This document shows, in pieces, positions 1-10,600 of a DNA stretch of 64,000 nucleotides. This stretch comes from Tipula vernalis. Lineage: Eukaryota; Arthropoda; Insecta; Diptera; Tipulidae. The notes under the pieces were generated by a model. It was not told the DNA's origin. It ran no database searches and saw nothing but the letters and a program-made list of their open reading frames with translations. A program made the translations under genes and the position numbers. Location of the stretch: NCBI GenBank assembly GCA_958295665.1, contig OY282560.1, forward strand, positions 46,872,333 through 46,936,332. Direction: 5' to 3'. Position 1 is the stretch's first letter. Each line of letters begins with the position of its first letter.

Positions 1-58
1 AAATACAGATCCTGAAGCCTATTGATAGAGCTATTGACCAATGTAATCGGAGCATTTT

Positions 59-80
59 AGATTTTTGCCGTTCAAAATCT
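59..80. other. Dyad 1 of the monomer (shown in the first unit)
   Basis: Perfect inverted repeat at unit positions 59-65 (AGATTTT) and 74-80 (AAAATCT), separated by the 8-base loop TGCCGTTC. It recurs in nearly every monomer. In units carrying A81 the arms lengthen to 8 bp because T58 can then pair with A81. It could form a small hairpin in a transcript or a weak cruciform in DNA. No protein binding can be claimed from sequence alone. Confidence 0.8.
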
Positions 81-81
81 G

Positions 82-96
82 TGGGCTAATAAAGCA
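82..96. other. Length-variable segment of the monomer (shown in the first unit)
   Basis: Unit positions ~82-93, consensus TGGGCTAAAGCA, lie between dyad 1 and dyad 2. In this first unit the segment reads GGGCTAATAAAGC, 3 bp longer than consensus. I count 38 of the window's 42 length changes here, with about 16 distinct alleles ranging from -6 to +3 bp. Examples are GGGCACAG (near 4388), GGGCTCAG (near 7304), GGGCAGC (26547, 27060, 29293), GGGGCC (20 units), GGGCTTTAAAGC (near 21215) and GGGCTAAAAAAGC (near 23967). Confidence 0.9.
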
Positions 97-101
97 CAGT
101 T

Positions 102-117
102 GATTTTCAATAAAATC
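102..117. other. Dyad 2 of the monomer (shown in the first unit)
   Basis: Perfect 6-bp inverted repeat GATTTT / AAAATC with the 4-base loop CAAT, at unit positions 99-104 and 109-114 (shifted by +3 in this unit). A T-G wobble pair and then a T-A pair could extend it to 8 bp in RNA. It is present in almost every unit. The left arm is lost in the 8-bp-deleted monomer starting at 12372, and altered to GATTCT in the 31-34 kb higher-order repeat and GATTTC near 50445, 50789 and 57323. Confidence 0.75.
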
Positions 118-1819
118 GAATTTTCTTTGAAATGGTTAGAAATATTCGAGCAATCCAAATGCAAGTTCGCAAAATAAATACAGATCCTGAAGCCTATTGA
201 TAGAGCTATTGACCAATGTAATCGGAGCATTTTAGATTTTTGCCGTTCAAAATCTATGGGCTTAAAGCACAGTTGATTTTCAATAAAATCGAATTTTCTT
301 TGAAATGGTTAGAAATATTCGAGCAATCCAAATGAAAGTTGGCAAAATAAATACAGATCCTGAAGCCTATTGATAGAGCTATTGACCAATGTAATCGGAG
401 CATTTTAGATTTTTGCCGTCCAAAATCTATGGGCTAAAGCACAGTTGATTTTCAATAAAATCGAATTTTCTTTGAAATGGTTAGAAATATTCGAGCAATC
501 CAAATGCAAGTTCGCAAAATAAATACAGATCCTAAAGCCTATTGATAGAGCTATTGACCAATGTAATCGGAGCATTTTAGATTTTTGCCGTTCAAAATCT
601 ATGGGCTAAAGCACAGTTGATTTTCAATAAAATCGAATTTTCTTTGAAATGGTTAGAAATATTCGAGCAATCCAAATGCAAGTTCGCAAAATAAATACAG
701 ATCCTGAAGCCTATTGATAGAGCTATTGACCAATGTAATCGGAGCATTTTAGATTTTTGCCGTTCAAAATCTGTGGGCTAAAGCACAGTTGATTTTCAAT
801 AAAATCGAATTTTCTTTGAAATGGTTAGAAATATTCGAGCAATCCAAATGCAAGTTGGCAAAATAAATACAGATCCTGAAGCCTATTGATAGAGCTATTG
901 ACCAATGTAATCGGAGCATTTTAGATTTTTGCCGTTCAAAATCTGTGGGCTAAAGCACAGTTGATTTTCAATAAAATAGAATTTTCTTTGAAATGGTTAG
1001 AAATATTCGAGCAATCCAAATGAAAGTTGGCAAAATAAATACAGATCCTGAAGCCTATTGATAGAACTATTGACCAATGTAATCGGAGCATTTTAGATTT
1101 TTGCCGTCCAAAATCTATGGGCTAAAGCACAGTTGATTTTCAATAAAATCGAATTTTCTTTGAAATGGTTAGAAATATTCGAGCAATCCAAATGCAAGTT
1201 CGCAAAATAAATACAGATCCTGAAGCCTATTGATAGAGCTATTGACCAATGTAATCGGAGCATTTTAGATTTTTGCCGTTCAAAATCTGTGGGCTAAAGC
1301 ACAGTTGATTTTCAATAAAATCGAATTTTCTTTGAAATGGTTAGAAATATTCGAGCAATCCAAATGCAAGTTGGCAAAATAAATACAGATCCTGAAGCCT
1401 ATTGATAGAGCTATTGACCAATGTAATCGGAGCATTTTAGATTTTTGCCGTTCAAAATCTGTGGGCTAAAGCACAGTTGATTTTCAATAAAATCGAATTT
1501 TCTTTGAAATGGTTAGAAATATTCGAGCAATCCAAATGCAAGTTGGCAAAATAAATACAGATCCTGAAGCCTATTGATAGAGCTATTGACCAATGTAATC
1601 GGAGCATTTTAGATTTTTGCCGTTCAAAATCTGTGGGCTAAAGCACATTTGATTTTCAATAAAATCGAATTTTCTTTGAAATGGTTAGAAATATTCGAGC
1701 AATCCAAATGCAAGTTGGCAAAATAAATACAGATCCTGAAGCCTATTGATAGAGCTATTGACCAATGTAATCGGAGCATTTTAGATTTTTGCCGTTCAAA
1801 ATCTGTGGGCTAAAGCACA

Positions 1820-4735
1820 GTTGATTTTCAATAAAATCGAATTTTCTTTGAAATGGTTAGAAATATTCGAGCAATCCAAATGCAAGTTGGCAAAATAAAT
1901 ACAGATCCTGAAGCCTATTGATAGAGCTATTGACCAATGTAATCGGAGCATTTTAGATTTTTGCCGTTCAAAATCTGTGGGCTAAAGCACATTTGATTTT
2001 CAATAAAATCGAATTTTCTTTGAAATGGTTAGAAATATTCGAGCAATCCAAATGCAAGTTGGCAAAATAAATACAGATCCTGAAGCCTATTGATAGAGCT
2101 ATTGACCAATGTAATCGGAGCATTTTAGATTTTTGCCGTTCAAAATCTGTGGGCTAAAGCACAGTTGATTTTCAATAAAATCGAATTTTCTTTGAAATGG
2201 TTAGAAATATTCGAGCAATCCAAATGCAAGTTGGCAAAATAAATACAGATCCTGAAGCCTATTGATAGAGCTATTGACCAATGTAATCGGAGCATTTTAG
2301 ATTTTTGCCGTTCAAAATCTGTGGGCTAAAGCACAGTTGATTTTCAATAAAATCGAATTTTCTTTGAAATGGTTAGAAATATTCGAGCAATCCAAATGAA
2401 AGTTGGCAAAATAAATACAGATCCTGAAGCCTATTGATAGAGCTATTGACCAATGTAATCGAAGCATTTTAGATTTTTGCCGTTCAAAATCTGTGGGCAA
2501 GCACAGTTGATTTTCAATAAAATCGAATTTTCTTTGAAATGGTTAGAAATATTCGAGCAATCCAAATGCAAGTTGGCAAAATAAATACAGATCCTGAAGC
2601 CTATTGATAGAGCTATTGACCAATGTAATCGGAGCATTTTAGATTTTTGCCGTTCAAAATCTGTGGGCTAAAGCACATTTGATTTTCAATAAAATCGAAT
2701 TTTCTTTGAAATGGTTAGAAATATTCGAGCAATCCAAATGCAAGTTGGCAAAATAAATACAGATCCTGAAGCCTATTGATAGAGCTATTGACCAATGTAA
2801 TCGGAGCATTTTAGATTTTTGCCGTTCAAAATCTGTGGGCTAAAGCACAGTTGATTTTCAATAAAATCGAATTTTCTTTGAAATGGTTAGAAATATTCGA
2901 GCAATCCAAATGCAAGTTGGCAAAATAAATACAGATCCTGAAGCCTATTGATAGAGCTATTGACCAATGTAATCGGAGCATTTTAGATTTTTGCCGTTCA
3001 AAATCTGTGGGCTAAAGCACAGTTGATTTTCAATAAAATCGAATTTTCTTTGAAATGGTTAGAAATATTCGAGCAATCCAAATGCAAGTTGGCAAAATAA
3101 ATACAGATCCTGAAGCCTATTGATAGAGCTATTGACCAATGTAATCGGAGCATTTTAGATTTTTGCCGTTCAAAATCTGTGGGCTAAAGCACAGTTGATT
3201 TTCAATAAAATCGAATTTTCTTTGAAATGGTTAGAAATATTCGAGCAATCCAAATGCAAGTTGGCAAAATAAATACAGATCCTGAAGCCTATTGATAGAG
3301 CTATTGACCAATGTAATCGGAGCATTTTAGATTTTTGCCGTTCAAAATCTGTGGGCTAAAGCACAGTTGATTTTCAATAAAATCGAATTTTCTTTGAAAT
3401 GGTTAGAAATATTCGAGCAATCCAAATGCAAGTTGGCAAAATAAATACAGATCCTGAAGCCTATTGATAGAGCTATTGACCAATGTAATCGGAGCATTTT
3501 AGATTTTTGCCGTTCAAAATCTGTGGGCTAAAGCACAGTTGATTTTCAATAAAATCGAATTTTCTTTGAAATGGTTAGAAATATTCGAGCAATCCAAATG
3601 CAAGTTGGCAAAATAAATACAGATCCTGAAGCCTATTGATAGAGCTATTGACCAATGTAATCGGAGCATTTTAGATTTTTGCCGTTCAAAATCTGTGGGC
3701 TAAAGCACAGTTGATTTTCAATAAAATCGAATTTTCTTTGAAATGGTTAGAAATATTCGAGCAATCCAAATGCAAGTTGGCAAAATAAATACAGATCCTG
3801 AAGCCTATTGATAGAGCTATTGACCAATGTAATCGGAGCATTTTAGATTTTTGCCGTTCAAAATCTGTGGGCTAAAGCACAGTTGATTTTCAATAAAATC
3901 GAATTTTCTTTGAAATGGTTAGAAATATTCGAGCAATCCAAATGCAAGTTGGCAAAATAAATACAGATCCTGAAGCCTATTGATAGAGCTATTGACCAAT
4001 GTAATCGGAGCATTTTAGATTTTTGCCGTTCAAAATCTGTGGGCTAAAGCACAGTTGATTTTCAATAAAATCGAATTTTCTTTGAAATGGTTAGAAATAT
4101 TCGAGCAATCCAAATGCAAGTTGGCAAAATAAATACAGATCCTGAAGCCTATTGATAGAGCTATTGACCAATGTAATCGGAGCATTTTAGATTTTTGCCG
4201 TTCAAAATCTGTGGGCTAAAGCACAGTTGATTTTCAATAAAATCGAATTTTCTTTGAAATGGTTAGAAATATTCGAGCAATCCAAATGCAAGTTGGCAAA
4301 ATAAATACAGATCCTGAAGCCTATTGATAGAGCTATTGACCAATGTAATCGGAGCATTTTAGATTTTTGCCGTTCAAAATCTGTGGGCACAGTTGATTTT
4401 CAATAAAATCGAATTTTCTTTGAAATGGTTAGAAATATTCGAGCAATCCAAATGCAAGTTGGCAAAATAAATACAGATCCTGAAGCCTATTGATAGAGCT
4501 ATTGACCAATGTAATCGGAGCATTTTAGATTTTTGCCGTTCAAAATCTGTGGGCTAAATCACAGTTGATTTTCAATAAAATCGAATTTTCTTTGAAATGG
4601 TTAGAAATATTCGAGCAATCCGAATGCAAGTTGGCAAAATAAATACAGATCCTGAAGCCTATTGATAGAGCTATTGACCAATGTAATCGGAGCATTTTAG
4701 ATTTTTGCCGTTCAAAATCTGTGGGCTAAATCACA
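1820..4735 (+). repeat. 17-monomer block, copy 1
   Basis: First copy of a 2916-bp (17-unit) block. Diagnostic variants are CACATTTG at ~1991 and ~2674, ATGAAAG at 2398, ATCGAAGC at 2461, a 2-bp deletion at 2498, a 6-bp deletion at 4388, AAATCAC at ~4559 and AATCCGAATGC at 4621. Every one reappears 2916 bp downstream. The markers at 1647 (CACATTTG) and 4907 (CACATTTG) do not, which brackets the boundaries. Between about 2760 and 4380 the units appear to be pure consensus. Confidence 0.85.
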
Positions 4736-7651
4736 GTTGATTTTCAATAAAATCGAATTTTCTTTGAAATGGTTAGAAATATTCGAGCAATCCAAATGCA
4801 AGTTGGCAAAATAAATACAGATCCTGAAGCCTATTGATAGAGCTATTGACCAATGTAATCGGAGCATTTTAGATTTTTGCCGTTCAAAATCTGTGGGCTA
4901 AAGCACATTTGATTTTCAATAAAATCGAATTTTCTTTGAAATGGTTAGAAATATTCGAGCAATCCAAATGCAAGTTGGCAAAATAAATACAGATCCTGAA
5001 GCCTATTGATAGAGCTATTGACCAATGTAATCGGAGCATTTTAGATTTTTGCCGTTCAAAATCTGTGGGCTAAAGCACAGTTGATTTTCAATAAAATCGA
5101 ATTTTCTTTGAAATGGTTAGAAATATTCGAGCAATCCAAATGCAAGTTGGCAAAATAAATACAGATCCTGAAGCCTATTGATAGAGCTATTGACCAATGT
5201 AATCGGAGCATTTTAGATTTTTGCCGTTCAAAATCTGTGGGCTAAAGCACAGTTGATTTTCAATAAAATCGAATTTTCTTTGAAATGGTTAGAAATATTC
5301 GAGCAATCCAAATGAAAGTTGGCAAAATAAATACAGATCCTGAAGCCTATTGATAGAGCTATTGACCAATGTAATCGAAGCATTTTAGATTTTTGCCGTT
5401 CAAAATCTGTGGGCAAGCACAGTTGATTTTCAATAAAATCGAATTTTCTTTGAAATGGTTAGAAATATTCGAGCAATCCAAATGCAAGTTGGCAAAATAA
5501 ATACAGATCCTGAAGCCTATTGATAGAGCTATTGACCAATGTAATCGGAGCATTTTAGATTTTTGCCGTTCAAAATCTGTGGGCTAAAGCACATTTGATT
5601 TTCAATAAAATCGAATTTTCTTTGAAATGGTTAGAAATATTCGAGCAATCCAAATGCAAGTTGGCAAAATAAATACAGATCCTGAAGCCTATTGATAGAG
5701 CTATTGACCAATGTAATCGGAGCATTTTAGATTTTTGCCGTTCAAAATCTGTGGGCTAAAGCACAGTTGATTTTCAATAAAATCGAATTTTCTTTGAAAT
5801 GGTTAGAAATATTCGAGCAATCCAAATGCAAGTTGGCAAAATAAATACAGATCCTGAAGCCTATTGATAGAGCTATTGACCAATGTAATCGGAGCATTTT
5901 AGATTTTTGCCGTTCAAAATCTGTGGGCTAAAGCACAGTTGATTTTCAATAAAATCGAATTTTCTTTGAAATGGTTAGAAATATTCGAGCAATCCAAATG
6001 CAAGTTGGCAAAATAAATACAGATCCTGAAGCCTATTGATAGAGCTATTGACCAATGTAATCGGAGCATTTTAGATTTTTGCCGTTCAAAATCTGTGGGC
6101 TAAAGCACAGTTGATTTTCAATAAAATCGAATTTTCTTTGAAATGGTTAGAAATATTCGAGCAATCCAAATGCAAGTTGGCAAAATAAATACAGATCCTG
6201 AAGCCTATTGATAGAGCTATTGACCAATGTAATCGGAGCATTTTAGATTTTTGCCGTTCAAAATCTGTGGGCTAAAGCACAGTTGATTTTCAATAAAATC
6301 GAATTTTCTTTGAAATGGTTAGAAATATTCGAGCAATCCAAATGCAAGTTGGCAAAATAAATACAGATCCTGAAGCCTATTGATAGAGCTATTGACCAAT
6401 GTAATCGGAGCATTTTAGATTTTTGCCGTTCAAAATCTGTGGGCTAAAGCACAGTTGATTTTCAATAAAATCGAATTTTCTTTGAAATGGTTAGAAATAT
6501 TCGAGCAATCCAAATGCAAGTTGGCAAAATAAATACAGATCCTGAAGCCTATTGATAGAGCTATTGACCAATGTAATCGGAGCATTTTAGATTTTTGCCG
6601 TTCAAAATCTGTGGGCTAAAGCACAGTTGATTTTCAATAAAATCGAATTTTCTTTGAAATGGTTAGAAATATTCGAGCAATCCAAATGCAAGTTGGCAAA
6701 ATAAATACAGATCCTGAAGCCTATTGATAGAGCTATTGACCAATGTAATCGGAGCATTTTAGATTTTTGCCGTTCAAAATCTGTGGGCTAAAGCACAGTT
6801 GATTTTCAATAAAATCGAATTTTCTTTGAAATGGTTAGAAATATTCGAGCAATCCAAATGCAAGTTGGCAAAATAAATACAGATCCTGAAGCCTATTGAT
6901 AGAGCTATTGACCAATGTAATCGGAGCATTTTAGATTTTTGCCGTTCAAAATCTGTGGGCTAAAGCACAGTTGATTTTCAATAAAATCGAATTTTCTTTG
7001 AAATGGTTAGAAATATTCGAGCAATCCAAATGCAAGTTGGCAAAATAAATACAGATCCTGAAGCCTATTGATAGAGCTATTGACCAATGTAATCGGAGCA
7101 TTTTAGATTTTTGCCGTTCAAAATCTGTGGGCTAAAGCACAGTTGATTTTCAATAAAATCGAATTTTCTTTGAAATGGTTAGAAATATTCGAGCAATCCA
7201 AATGCAAGTTGGCAAAATAAATACAGATCCTGAAGCCTATTGATAGAGCTATTGACAATGTAATCGGAGCATTTTAGATTTTTGCCGTTCAAAATCTGTG
7301 GGCTCAGTTGATTTTCAATAAAATCGAATTTTCTTTGAAATGGTTAGAAATATTCGAGCAATCCAAATGCAAGTTGGCAAAATAAATACAGATCCTGAAG
7401 CCTATTGATAGAGCTATTGACCAATGTAATCGGAGCATTTTAGATTTTTGCCGTTCAAAAATCTGTGGGCTAAATCACAGTTGATTTTCAATAAAATCGA
7501 ATTTTCTTTGAAATGGTTAGAAATATTCGAGCAATCCGAATGCAAGTTGGCAAAATAAATACAGATCCTGAAGCCTATTGATAGAGCTATTGACCAATGT
7601 AATCGGAGCATTTTAGATTTTTGCCGTTCAAAATCTGTGGGCTAATCACAG
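4736..7651 (+). repeat. 17-monomer block, copy 2
   Basis: Tandem second copy of the preceding block, offset exactly 2916 bp: markers at 4907, 5314, 5377, 5414, 5590, 7304, 7475 and 7537. It differs from copy 1 by a 1-bp deletion near 7256 (ATTGACAATG), a 1-bp insertion in the A run near 7457, a one-base difference at the 6-bp deletion (GGGCTCAG against GGGCACAG) and a 1-bp deletion near 7644. The unit starting at 7219 is 165 bp long, the second shortest in the window. Confidence 0.85.
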
Positions 7652-10600
7652 TTGATTTTCAATAAAATCGAATTTTCTTTGAAATGGTTAGAAATATTCG
7701 AGCAATCCAAATGCAAGTTGGCAAAATAAATACAGATCCTGAAGCCTATTGATAGAGCTATTGACCAATGTAATCGGAGCATTTTAGATTTTTGCCGTTC
7801 AAAATCTGTGGGCTAAAGCACAGTTGATTTTCAATAAAATCGAATTTTCTTTGAAATGGTTAGAAATATTCGAGCAATCCAAATGCAAGTTGGCAAAATA
7901 AATACAGATCCTGAAGCCTATTGATAGAGCTATTGACCAATGTAATCGGAGCATTTTAGATTTTTGCCGTTCCAAATCTGTGGGCTAAAGCACAGTTGAT
8001 TTTCAATAAAATCGAATTTTCTTTGAAATGGTTAGAAATATTCGAGCAATCCAAATGCAAGTTGGCAAAATAAATACAGATCCTGAAGCCTATTGATAGA
8101 GCTATTGACCAATGTAATCGGAGCATTTTAGATTTTTGCCGTTCAAAATCTGTGGGCTAAAGCACAGTTGATTTTCAATAAAATCGAATTTTCTTTGAAA
8201 TGGTTAGAAATATTCGAGCAATCCAAATGCAAGTTGGCAAAATAAATACAGATCCTGAAGCCTATTGATAGAGCTATTGACCAATGTAATCGGAGCATTT
8301 TAGATTTTTGCCGTTCAAAATCTGTGGGCTAAAGCACAGTTGATTTTCAATAAAATCGAATTTTCTTTGAAATGGTTAGAAATATTCGAGCAATCCAAAT
8401 GCAAGTTGGCAAAATAAATACAGATCCTGAAGCCTATTGATAGAGCTATTGACCAATGTAATCGGAGCATTTTAGATTTTTGCCGTTCAAAATCTGTGGG
8501 CTAAAGCACAGTTGATTTTCAATAAAATCGAATTTTCTTTGAAATGGTTAGAAATATTCGAGCAATCCAAATGCAAGTTGGCAAAATAAATACAGATCCT
8601 GAAGCCTATTGATAGAGCTATTGACCAATGTAATCGGAGCATTTTAGATTTTTGCCGTTCAAAATCTGTGGGCTAAAGCACAGTTGATTTTCAATAAAAT
8701 CGAATTTTCTTTGAAATGGTTAGAAATATTCGAGCAATCCAAATGCAAGTTGGCAAAATAAATACAGATCCTGAAGCCTATTGATAGAGCTATTGACCAA
8801 TGTAATCGGAGCATTTTAGATTTTTGCCGTTCAAAATCTGTGGGCTAAAGCACAGTTGATTTTCAATAAAATCGAATTTTCTTTGAAATGGTTAGAAATA
8901 TTCGAGCAATCCAAATGCAAGTTGGCAAAATAAATACAGATCCTGAAGCCTATTGATAGAGCTATTGACCAATGTAATCGGAGCATTTTAGATTTTTGCC
9001 GTTCAAAATCTATGGGCTAAAGCACAGTTGATTTTCAATAAAATCGAATTTTCTTTGAAATGGTTAGAAATATTCGAGCAATCCAAATGCAAGTTGGCAA
9101 AATAAATACAGATCCTGAAGCCTATTGATAGAGCTATTGACCAATGTAATCGGAGCATTTTAGATTTTTGCCGTTCAAAATCTGTGGGCTAAAGCACAGT
9201 TGATTTTCAATAAAATCGAATTTTCTTTGAAATGGTTAGAAATATTCGAGCAATCCAAATGCAAGTTGGCAAAATAAATACAGATCCTGAAGCCTATTGA
9301 TAGAGCTATTGACCAATGTAATCGGAGCATTTTAGATTTTTGCCGTTCAAAATCTGTGGGCTAAAGCACAGTTGATTTTCAATAAAATCGAATTTTCTTT
9401 GAAATGGTTAGAAATATTCGAGCAATCCAAATGCAAGTTGGCAAAATAAATACAGATCCTGAAGCCTATTGATAGAGCTATTGACCAATGTAATCGGAGC
9501 ATTTTAGATTTTTGCCGTTCAAAATCTGTGGGCTAAAGCACAGTTGATTTTCAATAAAATCGAATTTTCTTTGAAATGGTTAGAAATATTCGAGCAATCC
9601 AAATGCAAGTTGGCAAAATAAATACAGATCCTGAAGCCTATTGATAGAGCTATTGACCAATGTAATCGGAGCATTTTAGATTTTTGCCGTTCAAAATCTG
9701 TGGGCTAAAGCACAGTTGATTTTCAATAAAATCGAATTTTCTTTGAAATGGTTAGAAATATTCGAGCAATCCAAATGCAAGTTGGCAAAATAAATACAGA
9801 TCCTGAAGCCTATTGATAGAGCTATTGACCAATGTAATCGGAGCATTTTAGATTTTTGCCGTTCAAAATCTATGGGCTAAAGCACAGTTGATTTTCAATA
9901 AAATCGAATTTTCTTTGAAATGGTTAGAAATATTCGAGCAATCCAAATGCAAGTTGGCAAAATAAATACAGATCCTGAAGCCTATTGATAGAGCTATTGA
10001 CCAATGTAATCGGAGCATTTTAGATTTTTGCCGTTCAAAATCTGTGGGCTAAAGCACAGTTGATTTTCAATAAAATCGAATTTTCTTTGAAATGGTTAGA
10101 AATATTCGAGCAATCCAAATGCAAGTTGGCAAAATAAATACAGATCCTGAAGCCTATTGATAGAGCTATTGACCAATGTAATCGGAGCATTTTAGATTTT
10201 TGCCGTTCAAAATCTGTGGGCTAAAGCACAGTTGATTTTCAATAAAATCGAATTTTCTTTGAAATGGTTAGAAATATTCGAGCAATCCAAATGCAAGTTG
10301 GCAAAATAAATACAGATCCTGAAGCCTATTGATAGAGCTATTGACCAATGTAATCGGAGCATTTTAGATTTTTGCCGTTCAAAATCTGTGGGCTAAAGCA
10401 CAGTTGATTTTCAATAAAATCGAATTTTCTTTGAAATGGTTAGAAATATTCGAGCAATCCAAATGCAAGTTGGCAAAATAAATACAGATCCTGAAGCCTA
10501 TTGATAGAGCTATTGACCAATGTAATCGGAGCATTTTAGATTTTTGCCGTTCAAAATCTGTGGGCTAAAGCACAGTTGATTTTCAATAAAATCGAATTTT

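Larger units (their letters stand above)
1..1240 (+). repeat. Mixed-variant monomers at the left edge of the window
   Basis: About seven units carrying both alleles of the two main dimorphic sites. A81 occurs near 256, 428, 601 and 1117. C165 (TTCGC instead of TTGGC) occurs near 166, 512, 684 and 1201. Two units here have a C159A change (ATGAAAG, near 334 and 1021) and two have CCGTCC instead of CCGTTC (near 417 and 1106). The first two monomers are long (175 and 173 bp) because of insertions in the GGGCTAAAGC segment. The pattern resembles the mixed domains beyond 13 kb. It ends abruptly: C165 is not seen again until about 13215. Confidence 0.85.

Noticed and set aside
132..156. Internal RNA polymerase III promoter (TTCGAGCAATCC resembling a B box, as in a tRNA-derived repeat)
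   Set aside because: TTCGA is present, but the following bases do not fit the B-box spacing and no A box is found upstream. The match is what chance would give.
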